Shown here: positions 17,806 through 25,452 of the stretch, piece by piece
Numbering within the stretch: the stretch's first letter is position 1
How the letters are laid out: each line of letters begins with the position of its first letter
NCBI GenBank assembly: GCA_019359235.1
Contig: JAHHHT010000024.1
Location: 1-64,000, forward strand
Direction of reading: 5' to 3'
Length of the DNA: 64,000 bases
Source of the DNA: Oscillatoria princeps RMCB-10
GTDB taxonomy: Bacteria > Cyanobacteriota > Cyanobacteriia > Cyanobacteriales > Oscillatoriaceae
Made by a program: the position numbers and the translations under genes
Notes under the pieces: model-generated
Seen by the model: the letters and a program-made list of their open reading frames with translations, nothing else
The model's database searches: none
Told to the model about the DNA's origin: nothing

Positions 17806-17930
17806 AGGAACCCGGTTTCTTCAAGAAACCGGGTTTCTAACCCCTCACGCTTCCAGAAACCGGGTTTCTAACCCCTCACGCTTCCAGAAACCGGGTTTCT
17901 GAGCGCTGACTCTTCCAGCAACCGGGTTTG
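17806..17930. repeat. agaaaccgggtttct tandem palindrome array
   Basis: Three to four tandem units of about 33 bp, each holding the palindrome agaaaccgggtttct followed by aacccctcacgcttcc. Single or double copies of the same palindrome occur at 19399-19432, 24638-24708, 25375-25410, 36749-36781, 38518-38534 and 63943-63977. The rest of 17668-18099 is repeat-rich and non-coding. Confidence 0.85.
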
Positions 17931-18099
17931 TCCCCCCACCTGCCGGTGCGGCGCAGCCCCACTCCTTCACCCTCTCCCCCTCACCGCAAATGTACGGTTA
18001 TCCGAAAAACAGGGGGAGTTGACGAATGGGACGTTATAGGAGAATATTTTTATTATAAAGTAAACAATTGTAAATAACTGAATAGAGGGGATAAAAGCA

Positions 18100-18381
18100 G
18101 TGTCAGTCGAAACCGTTGAGAAGCGTTCAACAGTTCGCAAACTCGCACCGCGCTATCGCGTCTTGCTCCACAACGACGATTTCAACTCTATGGAGTACGT
18201 CGTGCAGACTCTCATGAAAACAGTGCCGGGCCTGACTCAGCCTCAGGCGGTGAGCATTATGATGGAAGCCCACACCAACGGCATGGCCTTAGTGATTACC
18301 TGCGCTCAAGAGCACGCCGAATTCTACAGCGAAACTCTGAAAAACCACGGACTCAGCAGCACCATCGAGCCTGATGAGTAA
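18100..18381 (+). CDS. clpS: ATP-dependent Clp protease adaptor ClpS
   Basis: A 93-residue N-recognin adaptor that delivers N-degron substrates to ClpAP/ClpCP. Conserved residues are in RYRVLLHNDDFNSMEYVVQT (the Asn-Asp-Asp binding pocket), MMEAHTNGMALVITC and AEFYSETLKNHGLSSTIEP. The start is GTG at 18100, supported by AGAGGGG about 10 bases upstream. A 25-bp hairpin followed by a short T-run lies 22 bp after the stop codon. A CPBP protease gene follows on the same strand. Confidence 0.96.
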   Translation: MSVETVEKRSTVRKLAPRYRVLLHNDDFNSMEYVVQTLMKTVPGLTQPQAVSIMMEAHTNGMALVITCAQEHAEFYSETLKNHGLSSTIEPDE

Positions 18382-18402
18382 TCATAACGCCTTATGTTCT
18401 CT

Positions 18403-18430
18403 CGTTCCCAGGCACCGCCTGGGAACGTTT
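18403..18430 (+). terminator. Hairpin after clpS (dispersed gttcccaggc type)
   Basis: Perfect stem cgttcccagg / cctgggaacg with loop caccg, followed by tttt. It sits between clpS and the CPBP gene and could act as a weak terminator. The same type of palindrome is at 46323-46351, so it is also a dispersed repeat. Confidence 0.5.
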
Positions 18431-18477
18431 TGACCAGAGGCTTGGCTTCGTTTCAATCCAAAATTTGATATACCGAA

Positions 18478-19314
18478 TTGAAACTCAACCCCCTCCAGAT
18501 AGCTGGCTACCCAGCACCGGCACGACTGGCAATCTTTGTCCTGGCATTGCTCTGCCTCTGGGTGCCTTTTGCCGGCCCAATCTACGCCATCGTCAGCGAT
18601 AGCAACCTCACCAGCATCCTGACAATGGTGATTTTGTACGGGGAATTTATCCTCCTCGTCCGGTGGTGGGGGCGTCACGTTTACCAGCAGCCCCACCTGC
18701 TGCGCAGCTATGGCTTGCAACTCACCAGGCAAAATGCCCGAGAGATCCTCCGAGGTTTGGCAATTGGTTTTTTCAGCCTTCTCGCCATATTTGCCCTGCA
18801 AGGAATGCTGGGCTGGCTTGTCTGGAAAACCCCAGACATTTCTCTCCCCAAAATCATCCTAGAAGGCTTAATCGTCTCTCTCGGCATCGGTTTTGCCGAA
18901 GAGTTGCTGTTTCGCGGCTGGCTGCTCGACGAGTTGCAGCGGGATTACACTCCCACCGCCTCACTCTGGGCGGACGCCACCCTATTTGCCCTCCTGCATT
19001 TTATCAAACCGGCAGCAGAAATGCTCCGCACTTTGCCAGTATTTCCAAGTTTGCTCGTGCTGGGTTTGGCATTGGTTTGGGCGAAACGCTCCCGCTCCGG
19101 ACGCCTCGGACTGCCGGCTGGACTCCATGCCGGCCTCGTCTGGGGCTATTATATCATCAACGTCGGGCAGATTGCGCGATATTCTGGCAAAGTTCCGGAG
19201 TGGCTTACAGGAATTGACCGCAACCCGCTTGCCGGTATTACCGGCTTGCTATTCCTCGGCACTCTCGCCTTCTTTATGTGGAGAGCTTCTAGTGATTTAA
19301 AACCGCAGATGTAG
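18478..19314 (+). CDS. CPBP family intramembrane glutamic endopeptidase
   Basis: A 278-residue integral membrane protein with about eight hydrophobic segments. The glutamic-protease motifs are AEELLFRGWLLDEL (EExxxR, ~residue 142), LFALLHF (~178) and a late GLHAGLVWGY motif. CPBP (Abi/CAAX-protease-like) enzymes cleave proteins within the membrane. The start is a TTG at 18478; no ATG gives a full first helix. In cyanobacteria the gene commonly follows clpS, as here, suggesting a shared role in proteostasis (inference). Confidence 0.9.
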   Translation: MKLNPLQIAGYPAPARLAIFVLALLCLWVPFAGPIYAIVSDSNLTSILTMVILYGEFILLVRWWGRHVYQQPHLLRSYGLQLTRQNAREILRGLAIGFFSLLAIFALQGMLGWLVWKTPDISLPKIILEGLIVSLGIGFAEELLFRGWLLDELQRDYTPTASLWADATLFALLHFIKPAAEMLRTLPVFPSLLVLGLALVWAKRSRSGRLGLPAGLHAGLVWGYYIINVGQIARYSGKVPEWLTGIDRNPLAGITGLLFLGTLAFFMWRASSDLKPQM

Positions 19315-19432
19315 CCCGAAGGGCTTCCCGCAGGGTACGCAGATCAACGCAGATGAATTCAGCGCTAGCGTTTCTCAGTTGGATGAGCTATGCCTCACAG
19401 AAACCCGGTTTCTTAAAGAAACCGGGTTTCTC
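19306..19432. repeat. Dispersed repeats downstream of CPBP gene
   Basis: 19306-19352 is an aaccgcagatg...acgcagatcaacgcagatga copy of the ctgcgtcc family, starting inside the last codons of the CPBP gene. 19399-19432 is an agaaacccggtttct / agaaaccgggtttct double palindrome. Confidence 0.75.
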
Positions 19433-19488
19433 AGTAACTCACTAATATGAGAAAGGCTATATCCGCGTTTTTCTGCCGGCGCGAAACC

Positions 19489-20127
19489 TCAAACCGGCTG
19501 CGCGACAGAAGTGCCCGCCAGACAGGCACCTGCAATATTCACCCCCTCCAAATTAGCGCCTTCTAACTCAGCGCAGAGCAGGTTCGCACCGGTCAAGTTC
19601 GCACCGGCAAGATTTGCGCCCCGCAAGTCCGCCTCTTCCAGATTCGCCTCACTGAGCAGCGCTCCTTGCAAATCGGCGCGACTCAAGTCAGCGCCGGTGA
19701 GATTCGCGCCTGTGAGGTTAGCGCCCCGCAAGTCCGCACCCCGGAAATCGCCACCCTGCAAGTTGACATTCATCAGGTTCGCCCCGCTCAAAAAAGCGCC
19801 GGCAAATGACGCCAAGTTCAGCTTAGCCGCCATCAAATTCGCCCCCCGCAAATTTGCCCCTCGCAAGTCCGCCCCTGTTAAGTCGGCTTGCATCAAATTT
19901 GCGCCCAGCAGGTTCGCCCGCAGATCCGCTCCCACGAACTGCGCACTGAGCAAATTCGCCCCGTCAAGACGGGCTCTTTCCAGGTTGGAGCGGGAGAAAT
20001 TCGCCCCTACCAGATGGGCACCGGCAAAATTAACTCCCTTGAGTGTTAAACCTGACAAGTCTTCGTCTTCTAGATTTGCTCCGGGTAATTGCTTTTGTTT
20101 TCCTGAGCGAATTTCTTCCAGATCCAT
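19489..20127 (-). CDS. Pentapeptide-repeat protein
   Basis: A 212-residue protein made almost wholly of A(D/N)LxG-type pentapeptides (GANLTGADLSRADLQGALLS and similar), which fold as a right-handed beta-helix of about eight coils. The N-terminal cap is MDLEEIRSGKQKQLPGANLE. These proteins are abundant in cyanobacteria and mostly of unknown function. The start at 20127 is chosen because GGGAAG lies six bases upstream; a longer frame to 20163 adds MAVTHFISLGSG without a ribosome site. No signal peptide is seen, so it is probably cytoplasmic. Confidence 0.92.
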   Translation of the reverse strand: MDLEEIRSGKQKQLPGANLEDEDLSGLTLKGVNFAGAHLVGANFSRSNLERARLDGANLLSAQFVGADLRANLLGANLMQADLTGADLRGANLRGANLMAAKLNLASFAGAFLSGANLMNVNLQGGDFRGADLRGANLTGANLTGADLSRADLQGALLSEANLEEADLRGANLAGANLTGANLLCAELEGANLEGVNIAGACLAGTSVAQPV

Positions 20128-20202
20128 GCCGCTTCCCAGTGATATAAAGTGTGTTACCGCCAAGACGCCAAGGACGCCAAGGGGGATAAGGCTAATAACT
20201 TC

Positions 20203-21615
20203 TCAACCGGATGTGGTGTAAGTGCTAGTGGGAGAGCCGGTTTTGGCTGCGCTGTCTGTGGAGAAGTCTAGCAGCCACATGGCACCTGTGACTTTGGGTG
20301 GCGTCACCGGCAAGCTCAATCCCTGCTGCAGTCCCATCACCAAAAGGGCCAGGGTGTCCGCCAGTTTCGGGTCCCAGCGCTCGCCGGCAGCCGCCTGACA
20401 CTCGGCCAGAGCTTGCGCTGCGCAAACAGCCTGATTTTCCGGCGTGCCGGCGCTGCGGTAGCGAGCGGCTCGCTGCTGGAAGTCTGCGGCTAGCCCCAAT
20501 ATTCTGGATTCCAGCGGAATTTTCTCACCGGCAAGGCCGGCTGGATGTCCTGTCCCGTCCCACCATTCCGTTTGATGAGTTAATATTTGAGCCACGGCTC
20601 GCAGTTGGGGCATCCGGCGCAGCACTTGCACTTCTGGCACCAGGGAGCTGCTGGGCGCTTCTTCGGCGTGGCGAGAGGAGCCGGCCAAAACGCTCTCTAC
20701 GCCGTGCCAGGGTTCGAGCCGGTGCAGCAAGCCGGCAAGGCGGAGTCGCTTCATCTGCCAAGCCGGCAAATCCAGCAGCTGTCCGATCATTTCTGCCAGC
20801 GCCACCACTTCCGCCGCCGCCATCGGGTTGGTGGCGTCTGCCATATCCATCAGCTGCGCCATCCGCAAATACGCCTGAATTTCGTTGGAAACCAAGTTGC
20901 GCTCCAGGGCTTGCGGGTGAGAGGATTCAGCAGTCTCCTGTTCGCCCCTCTCTAAATCGAGCTCGTTCGCCTGCAGGTAATCGACCACGCGGCAGACAAT
21001 TTCGCCCAAGTCGTCGCGCCCAGAGCCACTCGCCTCTGCGGCTATGGCTTCGACTTGGGCGGTTAGGGTTTGCTGGAGTTCTGGGTTGTATTTGCCGATC
21101 TGGGCGATTGCTAATTCTACCGTTTCTTTGACTAGCTCCGGCTCAAAAGTCCACAACCCGTAGAATTTGCGCTCCAAGTCGTCTTGCGGGGGTCCCGCCG
21201 GCCCGTAAGAAGCCGGTGATAGCTCTTGACAAAGTACCATCGCTGTGTAGGTTGGCGACAAAATCATCAAGTGCCACTCTTGAGCCACTGGATCTGCAGC
21301 GTTTAAACTCACCAAGTCCACATTCGGCATCTGGCTGGTGGGGTGCTCTTGCCAGCCGGTATCCGGCGCTGCCATAATCACCACTTGGCGAGCCTTCTTT
21401 GCCAGGTCGGCGTAGCGCTCCGCTTCTTGCAAGTACCATTTGCCCTGCTGGAAGGCGGCGATCGCGATTGGCGAACTGCTGGATGTCAGGATGCAGTCCT
21501 CCAGGGCGTGGCACAGGGAAACTAAGGTGTTTTTGTAGTACACCCCAAATCTTACAGGTCTTTTGCCGGTGCGGTGAGCGGCCTCTAGCTGCTGGACAAT
21601 AGAGCCTTTTAACAT
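20203..21615 (-). CDS. DICT sensory domain plus degenerate HD-GYP-like protein
   Basis: A 470-residue cytoplasmic signalling protein. The N-terminal ~170 residues (VYYKNTLVSLCHALEDCIL, ARQVVIMAAPDTGW, LSPTYTAMVLCQEL, YGLWTFEPELV) match the DICT sensory domain. From ~residue 260 comes an HD-GYP-like helical domain: LRLAGLLHRLEPWHGVE, then HQTEWWDGTGHPAGLAGE and IPLESRILGLAADFQQRA. The expected His-Asp pair (LLHDIG) reads LLHRLE, and HHExxDGxGYP reads HQTEWWDGTGHP. Key metal ligands are therefore missing, so c-di-GMP hydrolysis is unlikely and binding or scaffolding more plausible (inference). Confidence 0.85.
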   Translation of the reverse strand: MLKGSIVQQLEAAHRTGKRPVRFGVYYKNTLVSLCHALEDCILTSSSSPIAIAAFQQGKWYLQEAERYADLAKKARQVVIMAAPDTGWQEHPTSQMPNVDLVSLNAADPVAQEWHLMILSPTYTAMVLCQELSPASYGPAGPPQDDLERKFYGLWTFEPELVKETVELAIAQIGKYNPELQQTLTAQVEAIAAEASGSGRDDLGEIVCRVVDYLQANELDLERGEQETAESSHPQALERNLVSNEIQAYLRMAQLMDMADATNPMAAAEVVALAEMIGQLLDLPAWQMKRLRLAGLLHRLEPWHGVESVLAGSSRHAEEAPSSSLVPEVQVLRRMPQLRAVAQILTHQTEWWDGTGHPAGLAGEKIPLESRILGLAADFQQRAARYRSAGTPENQAVCAAQALAECQAAAGERWDPKLADTLALLVMGLQQGLSLPVTPPKVTGAMWLLDFSTDSAAKTGSPTSTYTTSG

Positions 21616-21774
21616 TTATTTACATCAAATGAGAGGCTATTATCCCTAAAAGTATCGCAGAAGTTGGCAGTTTTGCGACAGTACCATCGTAGAATCAAGG
21701 GCTGCTCCCCTGAACTGGGGAGCGGGGGGCGCGCTGTTAGGGTGCCTTCCGCGATCCCGGAACGCACCCTACTT
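21616..21774. repeat. Intergenic repeat (gttagggtgcc...cgcaccctac)
   Basis: Between two minus-strand genes. At ~21738-21773 is a palindrome with arms ttagggtgcc and ggaacgcaccctac, related to the ones at 62418-62452 and 15031-15052. Confidence 0.55.
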
Positions 21775-23352
21775 CTAGCCAGCAGGCACCGGCACTCGTT
21801 CAAATTCCTTCACTTCCAGCGGCGCACTCAGCGCTCGCTCCAAATCAGCACATCCCAGCCTTTCCTCCAGAATCCTGATCACTTCGCGCCCGAAATCGCC
21901 CGGATTGCGACGCCAAGCTTCCAGACAAACTTCCCCGAAGAACGAGCCGAGCGGTTCTGGATTCCACAGCAACTTCCTCGCTGTCCAAGGCATCAAGCTC
22001 ATCGGGTCGTAACCGGGTTTGATAATCTCCTTCTTAAATGCATACTCTTCTAAGTGGGTGTGCGGCTGCAACCCGATGAAGAAAATCGCCGGCTCGACTT
22101 TATCTTCCCCAAAAATACGCTCTAGCTCCCGGTGGTAAGCAATGGTCTGGCGGATGGTGTCATAGGTTTCGTCAATCACATTAAACGAGTAATTGACCGA
22201 AACCAAGTCGTTGAAACCGGCAGCCTTCAAGTCGCGGCAGTTTTCCAGCACCGTGCGCAGGTTGTAGCCCATGCGCATCTTGCGCACCAGTTCTTGCGAG
22301 CCGCTGGTTATCCCGATTTCAAAGTAATTCATGCCGGTTCTCACCATCAAGTCGCACAGCTGGGGCGTCAAGTTGTCCGCCCGGATGTACGCCGCCCAGT
22401 GAATGTCCGTCATCCCAGCATCGATGATTTTCTGCAGCAGCTCCACCGCGTCGTCAATAAACTTGCGAGCCGGGATAAACTGTGCGTCGGTAAACCAGAA
22501 GTTGCGAACCCCCCGGTCATATAGCTGGCGCATCTCCGCCACGACTTCATCCGCTGGGTTTATCCGCACCTGCTTTCCTTCAATCACTGTATAGATGCAG
22601 TAGCAGCAGTTGTGCGGACAGCCGCGCTTGGTTTGCACGCCGATATAGAAGTCTCTGTCTTCCAGGTAATACTGAAATTCCGGCCAGATGCTTTCTATAT
22701 AATCGTAGTTGCAGGCCGTTTTCTCAATGGGGGTGGGGCGTTCGTGAATCATCCGGTCGCGGGGCGCTGTCTCTCCCGCCACATAGCAGCGCTCGTCGGT
22801 GAAATCCTCACCCCGCAGCAGTTTTTCCAGCAGCGCCTCGCCTTCGCCGACCGATATGACTGTCCCCGCCGGCAGGCTGCGCCCCAGCTGCTCGTAGAAC
22901 ACGCTGACCGCACCGCCGCCCACCACCGAGCGGGCCCGGGGATGGTATTTTTGAGCGCGTTTCAGCCCCCGCTTGATTAACCCCTGGTTGCGCCACAGTT
23001 CGGTGTAGTACGCCGTCGTCACGCGCAGCCCCCCGAGAGCGCCCCGCAGTTTTACCAGCGGGTTCTTGGCGTAGTAGAACTCAAAGGCGTTCTGCAGGGG
23101 ATTTCCGCCTCGCCCTCCCACCGGCGCATAGATTTGAATGTCTCGCCAGGAAAATACGAGCAGCGTCGGCTGGAACTCGTCTACGCAAGCGTCCAGAGCC
23201 CCGGTGAAGTCCAGCGGCGGTACTGTCCCCAGGTCAAAGATGCGCTGCTCTACGCCTGGAAACAGCTTGTGGACGTGATCTGCCAGGTAGACTGCCCCGA
23301 TCGGGAAGATGGGATTGCACGGGAGGCGAACGTAGAGGATGCGATCTTCCAT
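21775..23352 (-). CDS. B12-binding-like radical SAM protein
   Basis: A 525-residue protein with an N-terminal cobalamin-binding-like region (LYVRLPCNPIFPIGAVYLAD, LLVFSWRDIQIYAPVGGRGG) and a radical SAM domain with KRGCPHNCCYCIYT (CxxxCxxC, ~residue 246). Further conserved segments are VRNFWFTDAQFIPARKF and MNYFEIGITSGSQELVRKMR. Very similar cyanobacterial proteins carry the label 'photosystem II high light acclimation radical SAM protein' in my memory, which I cannot verify here. The substrate is not deducible. The protein is full-length, with its start at the ATG. Confidence 0.85.
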   Translation of the reverse strand: MEDRILYVRLPCNPIFPIGAVYLADHVHKLFPGVEQRIFDLGTVPPLDFTGALDACVDEFQPTLLVFSWRDIQIYAPVGGRGGNPLQNAFEFYYAKNPLVKLRGALGGLRVTTAYYTELWRNQGLIKRGLKRAQKYHPRARSVVGGGAVSVFYEQLGRSLPAGTVISVGEGEALLEKLLRGEDFTDERCYVAGETAPRDRMIHERPTPIEKTACNYDYIESIWPEFQYYLEDRDFYIGVQTKRGCPHNCCYCIYTVIEGKQVRINPADEVVAEMRQLYDRGVRNFWFTDAQFIPARKFIDDAVELLQKIIDAGMTDIHWAAYIRADNLTPQLCDLMVRTGMNYFEIGITSGSQELVRKMRMGYNLRTVLENCRDLKAAGFNDLVSVNYSFNVIDETYDTIRQTIAYHRELERIFGEDKVEPAIFFIGLQPHTHLEEYAFKKEIIKPGYDPMSLMPWTARKLLWNPEPLGSFFGEVCLEAWRRNPGDFGREVIRILEERLGCADLERALSAPLEVKEFERVPVPAG

Positions 23353-23672
23353 ACCAGTTGAGGGGTTAAGGGTTTCTGAAAGGTCTTTTCATATAACTTT
23401 ACAATATCACCGCAGTCGTCTGGCGGGATCTCGGGGCTCTCCCTCCCGGGGCGCGGAGAGGCCCGCGAGCGGGGCAGCGGCAGAGCCTCTCGCTAATTAG
23501 CATATTATTTGCTTTATGTCAACACCTGAAAGGAAAGAATCTGCGGGCGCTCTCTACCTAAAAAAAAATCTGCGGCATATTTGTTAGTTGGTAGTCAGGT
23601 TTACAACACGCGGGGATCGCTGAGTGTTAATCTTTGTATAGAAAGTCGTTTGGTGCTAAGCTCCTCAGTCCC
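23353..23672. other. Divergent intergenic region
   Basis: About 320 bp with promoters for the radical SAM gene and the DUF1830 gene expected. A GC-rich patch at ~23440-23490 (ggcgcggagaggcccgcgagc) is followed by an AT-rich stretch. No gene is supported. Confidence 0.4.
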
Positions 23673-24062
23673 ATGGTTCAAATTCTCGATCCCATCCCGT
23701 CTGGCTCCTCTGGCCAAATCGCCTGCTGCTACGTCAACGCCACCAGCAAAATCCAGATCGCTCGGATCACGAATATTCCCAATTGGTACTTTGAGCGGGT
23801 TGTCTTTCCCGGACAGCGCCTGGTGTTTGAAGCTTTCCCAGAAGCCCTGCTGGAAATTCATACAGGTATGATGGCGAGCGCCATTCTATCGGATAAAATT
23901 CCCTGCCTGCGCCTCCGGATCGGTGAAGGGAACGACGCCACCGCTGAACCCGCCGGTGAACCCAAACAAGATCGAATGAATGTTAAACCGGAAACCGCTG
24001 CAACTGCTAAGAGTCGCAACCCGAGACTTCTAGCGGCAGCTGCTTTAACTTCTGTGGATTAG
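23673..24062 (+). CDS. DUF1830 domain protein
   Basis: A 129-residue protein. The first ~75 residues (QIACCYVNATSKIQIARITN, WYFERVVFPGQRLVFEA) match the short cyanobacterial DUF1830 domain of unknown function. A Pro/Glu-rich linker and a low-complexity tail follow (ETAATAKSRNPRLL). The start at MVQILDPIP (23673) is preferred because the domain begins there; the frame extends upstream to 23634 without a ribosome site. Confidence 0.8.
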   Translation: MVQILDPIPSGSSGQIACCYVNATSKIQIARITNIPNWYFERVVFPGQRLVFEAFPEALLEIHTGMMASAILSDKIPCLRLRIGEGNDATAEPAGEPKQDRMNVKPETAATAKSRNPRLLAAAALTSVD

Positions 24063-24152
24063 AATCAAAATTTCAGATGAATGGGGGTTGCTGACCGAGG
24101 CAACCCCACTTTGCTATGATTCAGGGGCTTCTCAACAGATGGGTGAACTGCT

Positions 24153-24590
24153 TTGAATCTCCCTTCCTTCCTCTGGTTGTGGAAAACAGCAGCTTGGGCG
24201 ATGGGACTTTCCCTAGTGGCCTACCTGCTGCTGGCCATCACCGGCTTTTACATATTTCAGTCGCGCCAGCACAGACGCCCCGCTTCCCGCAGGCTGGTTG
24301 AAGCGCATTTTGTGATTGGCGGCGCTATGGTGGGCATGGTGTTACTGCTGCTGGCGATTGGCATTGCCGGCACCCTGGGCCACTACGGCAACCTGGGCCA
24401 TTCGGAACACCTGGCTGCCGGTTTAGCCGCAGTGGGTTTAGTCTCGCTCTCCGCTTGGAGCGCCCTGCAAATTAGCCCTCAGCGCCTTTGGGCCCGCGCC
24501 CTGCACCTGAGCGCCAATGCGGCGCTTTTTGTTGGATTTGCCTGGGTTTCGTGGACAGGCTGGCTGGTCGTGCAAAAATATTTGCCATAA
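24153..24590 (+). CDS. DUF4079-type four-helix membrane protein
   Basis: A 145-residue membrane protein with four hydrophobic helices (WKTAAWAMGLSLVAYLLLAI, ~residues 10-30; AMVGMVLLLLAIGIAGTLG; HLAAGLAAVGLVSLSAWSAL; LSANAALFVGFAWVSWTGWL). The His-containing pattern HFVIGGAM, GHYGNLGHSEHL and ARALHLSANAAL resembles DUF4079 cyanobacterial proteins, some of which are thought to bind haem (inference). The start is a TTG at 24153. Confidence 0.7.
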   Translation: MNLPSFLWLWKTAAWAMGLSLVAYLLLAITGFYIFQSRQHRRPASRRLVEAHFVIGGAMVGMVLLLLAIGIAGTLGHYGNLGHSEHLAAGLAAVGLVSLSAWSALQISPQRLWARALHLSANAALFVGFAWVSWTGWLVVQKYLP

Positions 24591-24637
24591 CATTCTTCGC
24601 AGTAGGGACTGATTGATAAAGAAAAAGTGAAGCCACA

Positions 24638-24708
24638 AGAAACCGGGTTTCTTCTGGTGGGTGAGCGGGAAAATTCTGCTTGGCTCCAGCAATAAACCCG
24701 GTTTCTGG
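24638..24708. repeat. agaaaccgggtttct repeat pair
   Basis: Two copies of the palindrome in opposite versions, caagaaaccgggtttctt and aataaacccggtttctgg, about 55 bp apart, immediately upstream of the next gene. Confidence 0.75.
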
Positions 24709-24756
24709 CCCCACTCCTTCAGTCCTTACTGCCAACTTATCAATGAACAATTAACA

Positions 24757-25317
24757 ATGAGCAATGACCGAGACTTGCCGGCGGCATTCCGCATTTCTCC
24801 CTTAATCCGGCTGACTCTTTTAAGCCTGTATGTAGCGCTGACAGTTCCCTTGCCTTTCTTGTCCCAGATGACCGGCGCGCCGGTGCCGCCGGCACTGCTG
24901 TGGGTGGGGCTGGGCTTGGGAGGCGTGGCGCTGTACGGTGCCCTGAGCGAAAGGGTAATTATAGACGAAGAAGGAATTCATGTCAACTATCCGGGATGGG
25001 TTCCCCGTGTCTTTCGCAGGGGGTGGTCACTGCCTTGGTCGGAAGTGCGAGCCCTCAAACCCCGCAGCACCGGCCAAGGGGGGCTAGTTTACTACTTCCT
25101 CAGCGAGTCGGGTAAAGGCTACTTGCTGCCAATGCGAGTGGTGGGGTTTGCCAAGCTAGTCCGGCTGGTAGAAGCCAAAACCGGCATTGACACAGCAGAT
25201 GTCCGCCCCCTGGCGCAACCCTGGATGTACTTGATTTTGCTGGGATTTACCCTGCTGCTGCTCCTGGTTGATGGCTGGACAATTTCCACTGCCCTCACTC
25301 AGGGAAATTTGGTTTAA
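24757..25317 (+). CDS. PH-like/membrane hypothetical protein
   Basis: A 186-residue protein with two N-terminal helices (LIRLTLLSLYVALTVPLPFL, ALLWVGLGLGGVALYGAL), a soluble middle (RVIIDEEGIHVNYPGW, GWSLPWSEVRALKPRSTGQG) resembling a bacterial PH domain, and a C-terminal helix (WMYLILLGFTLLLLLVDGW). Function unknown; cyanobacterial relatives exist in my memory without assignment. The start at 24757 is chosen because the extension back to 24661 runs through the agaaaccgggtttct repeat. Confidence 0.75.
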   Translation: MSNDRDLPAAFRISPLIRLTLLSLYVALTVPLPFLSQMTGAPVPPALLWVGLGLGGVALYGALSERVIIDEEGIHVNYPGWVPRVFRRGWSLPWSEVRALKPRSTGQGGLVYYFLSESGKGYLLPMRVVGFAKLVRLVEAKTGIDTADVRPLAQPWMYLILLGFTLLLLLVDGWTISTALTQGNLV

Positions 25318-25410
25318 ACCGCAGATGGACGCAGGTAAACGCGGATATAGCGTTTTTCATATTAGCGAGGTGCTGAGAAACCCGGTTTCTTAAATAAACC
25401 GGGTTTCTGG
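25317..25410. repeat. Two dispersed repeats between genes
   Basis: 25317-25349 is an aaccgcagatggacgcaggt copy of the ctgcgtcc family; 25375-25410 is a gagaaacccggtttcttaaa / taaaccgggtttctgg double palindrome. They fill most of the convergent gap. Confidence 0.75.
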
Positions 25411-25452
25411 CACTTCATCCAGCTGAAAACCGCTCGAATCTTGGGGTGGGGA

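Noticed and set aside
17806-17930. CRISPR-like array of agaaaccgggtttct repeats
   Set aside because: Spacers are themselves repeated (aacccctcacgcttcc), units are short palindromes and no cas genes are nearby; single copies are dispersed through the window.
20298-21131. 277-residue plus-strand ORF
   Set aside because: Antisense to the DICT protein; Arg/Pro/Ser-rich shadow.
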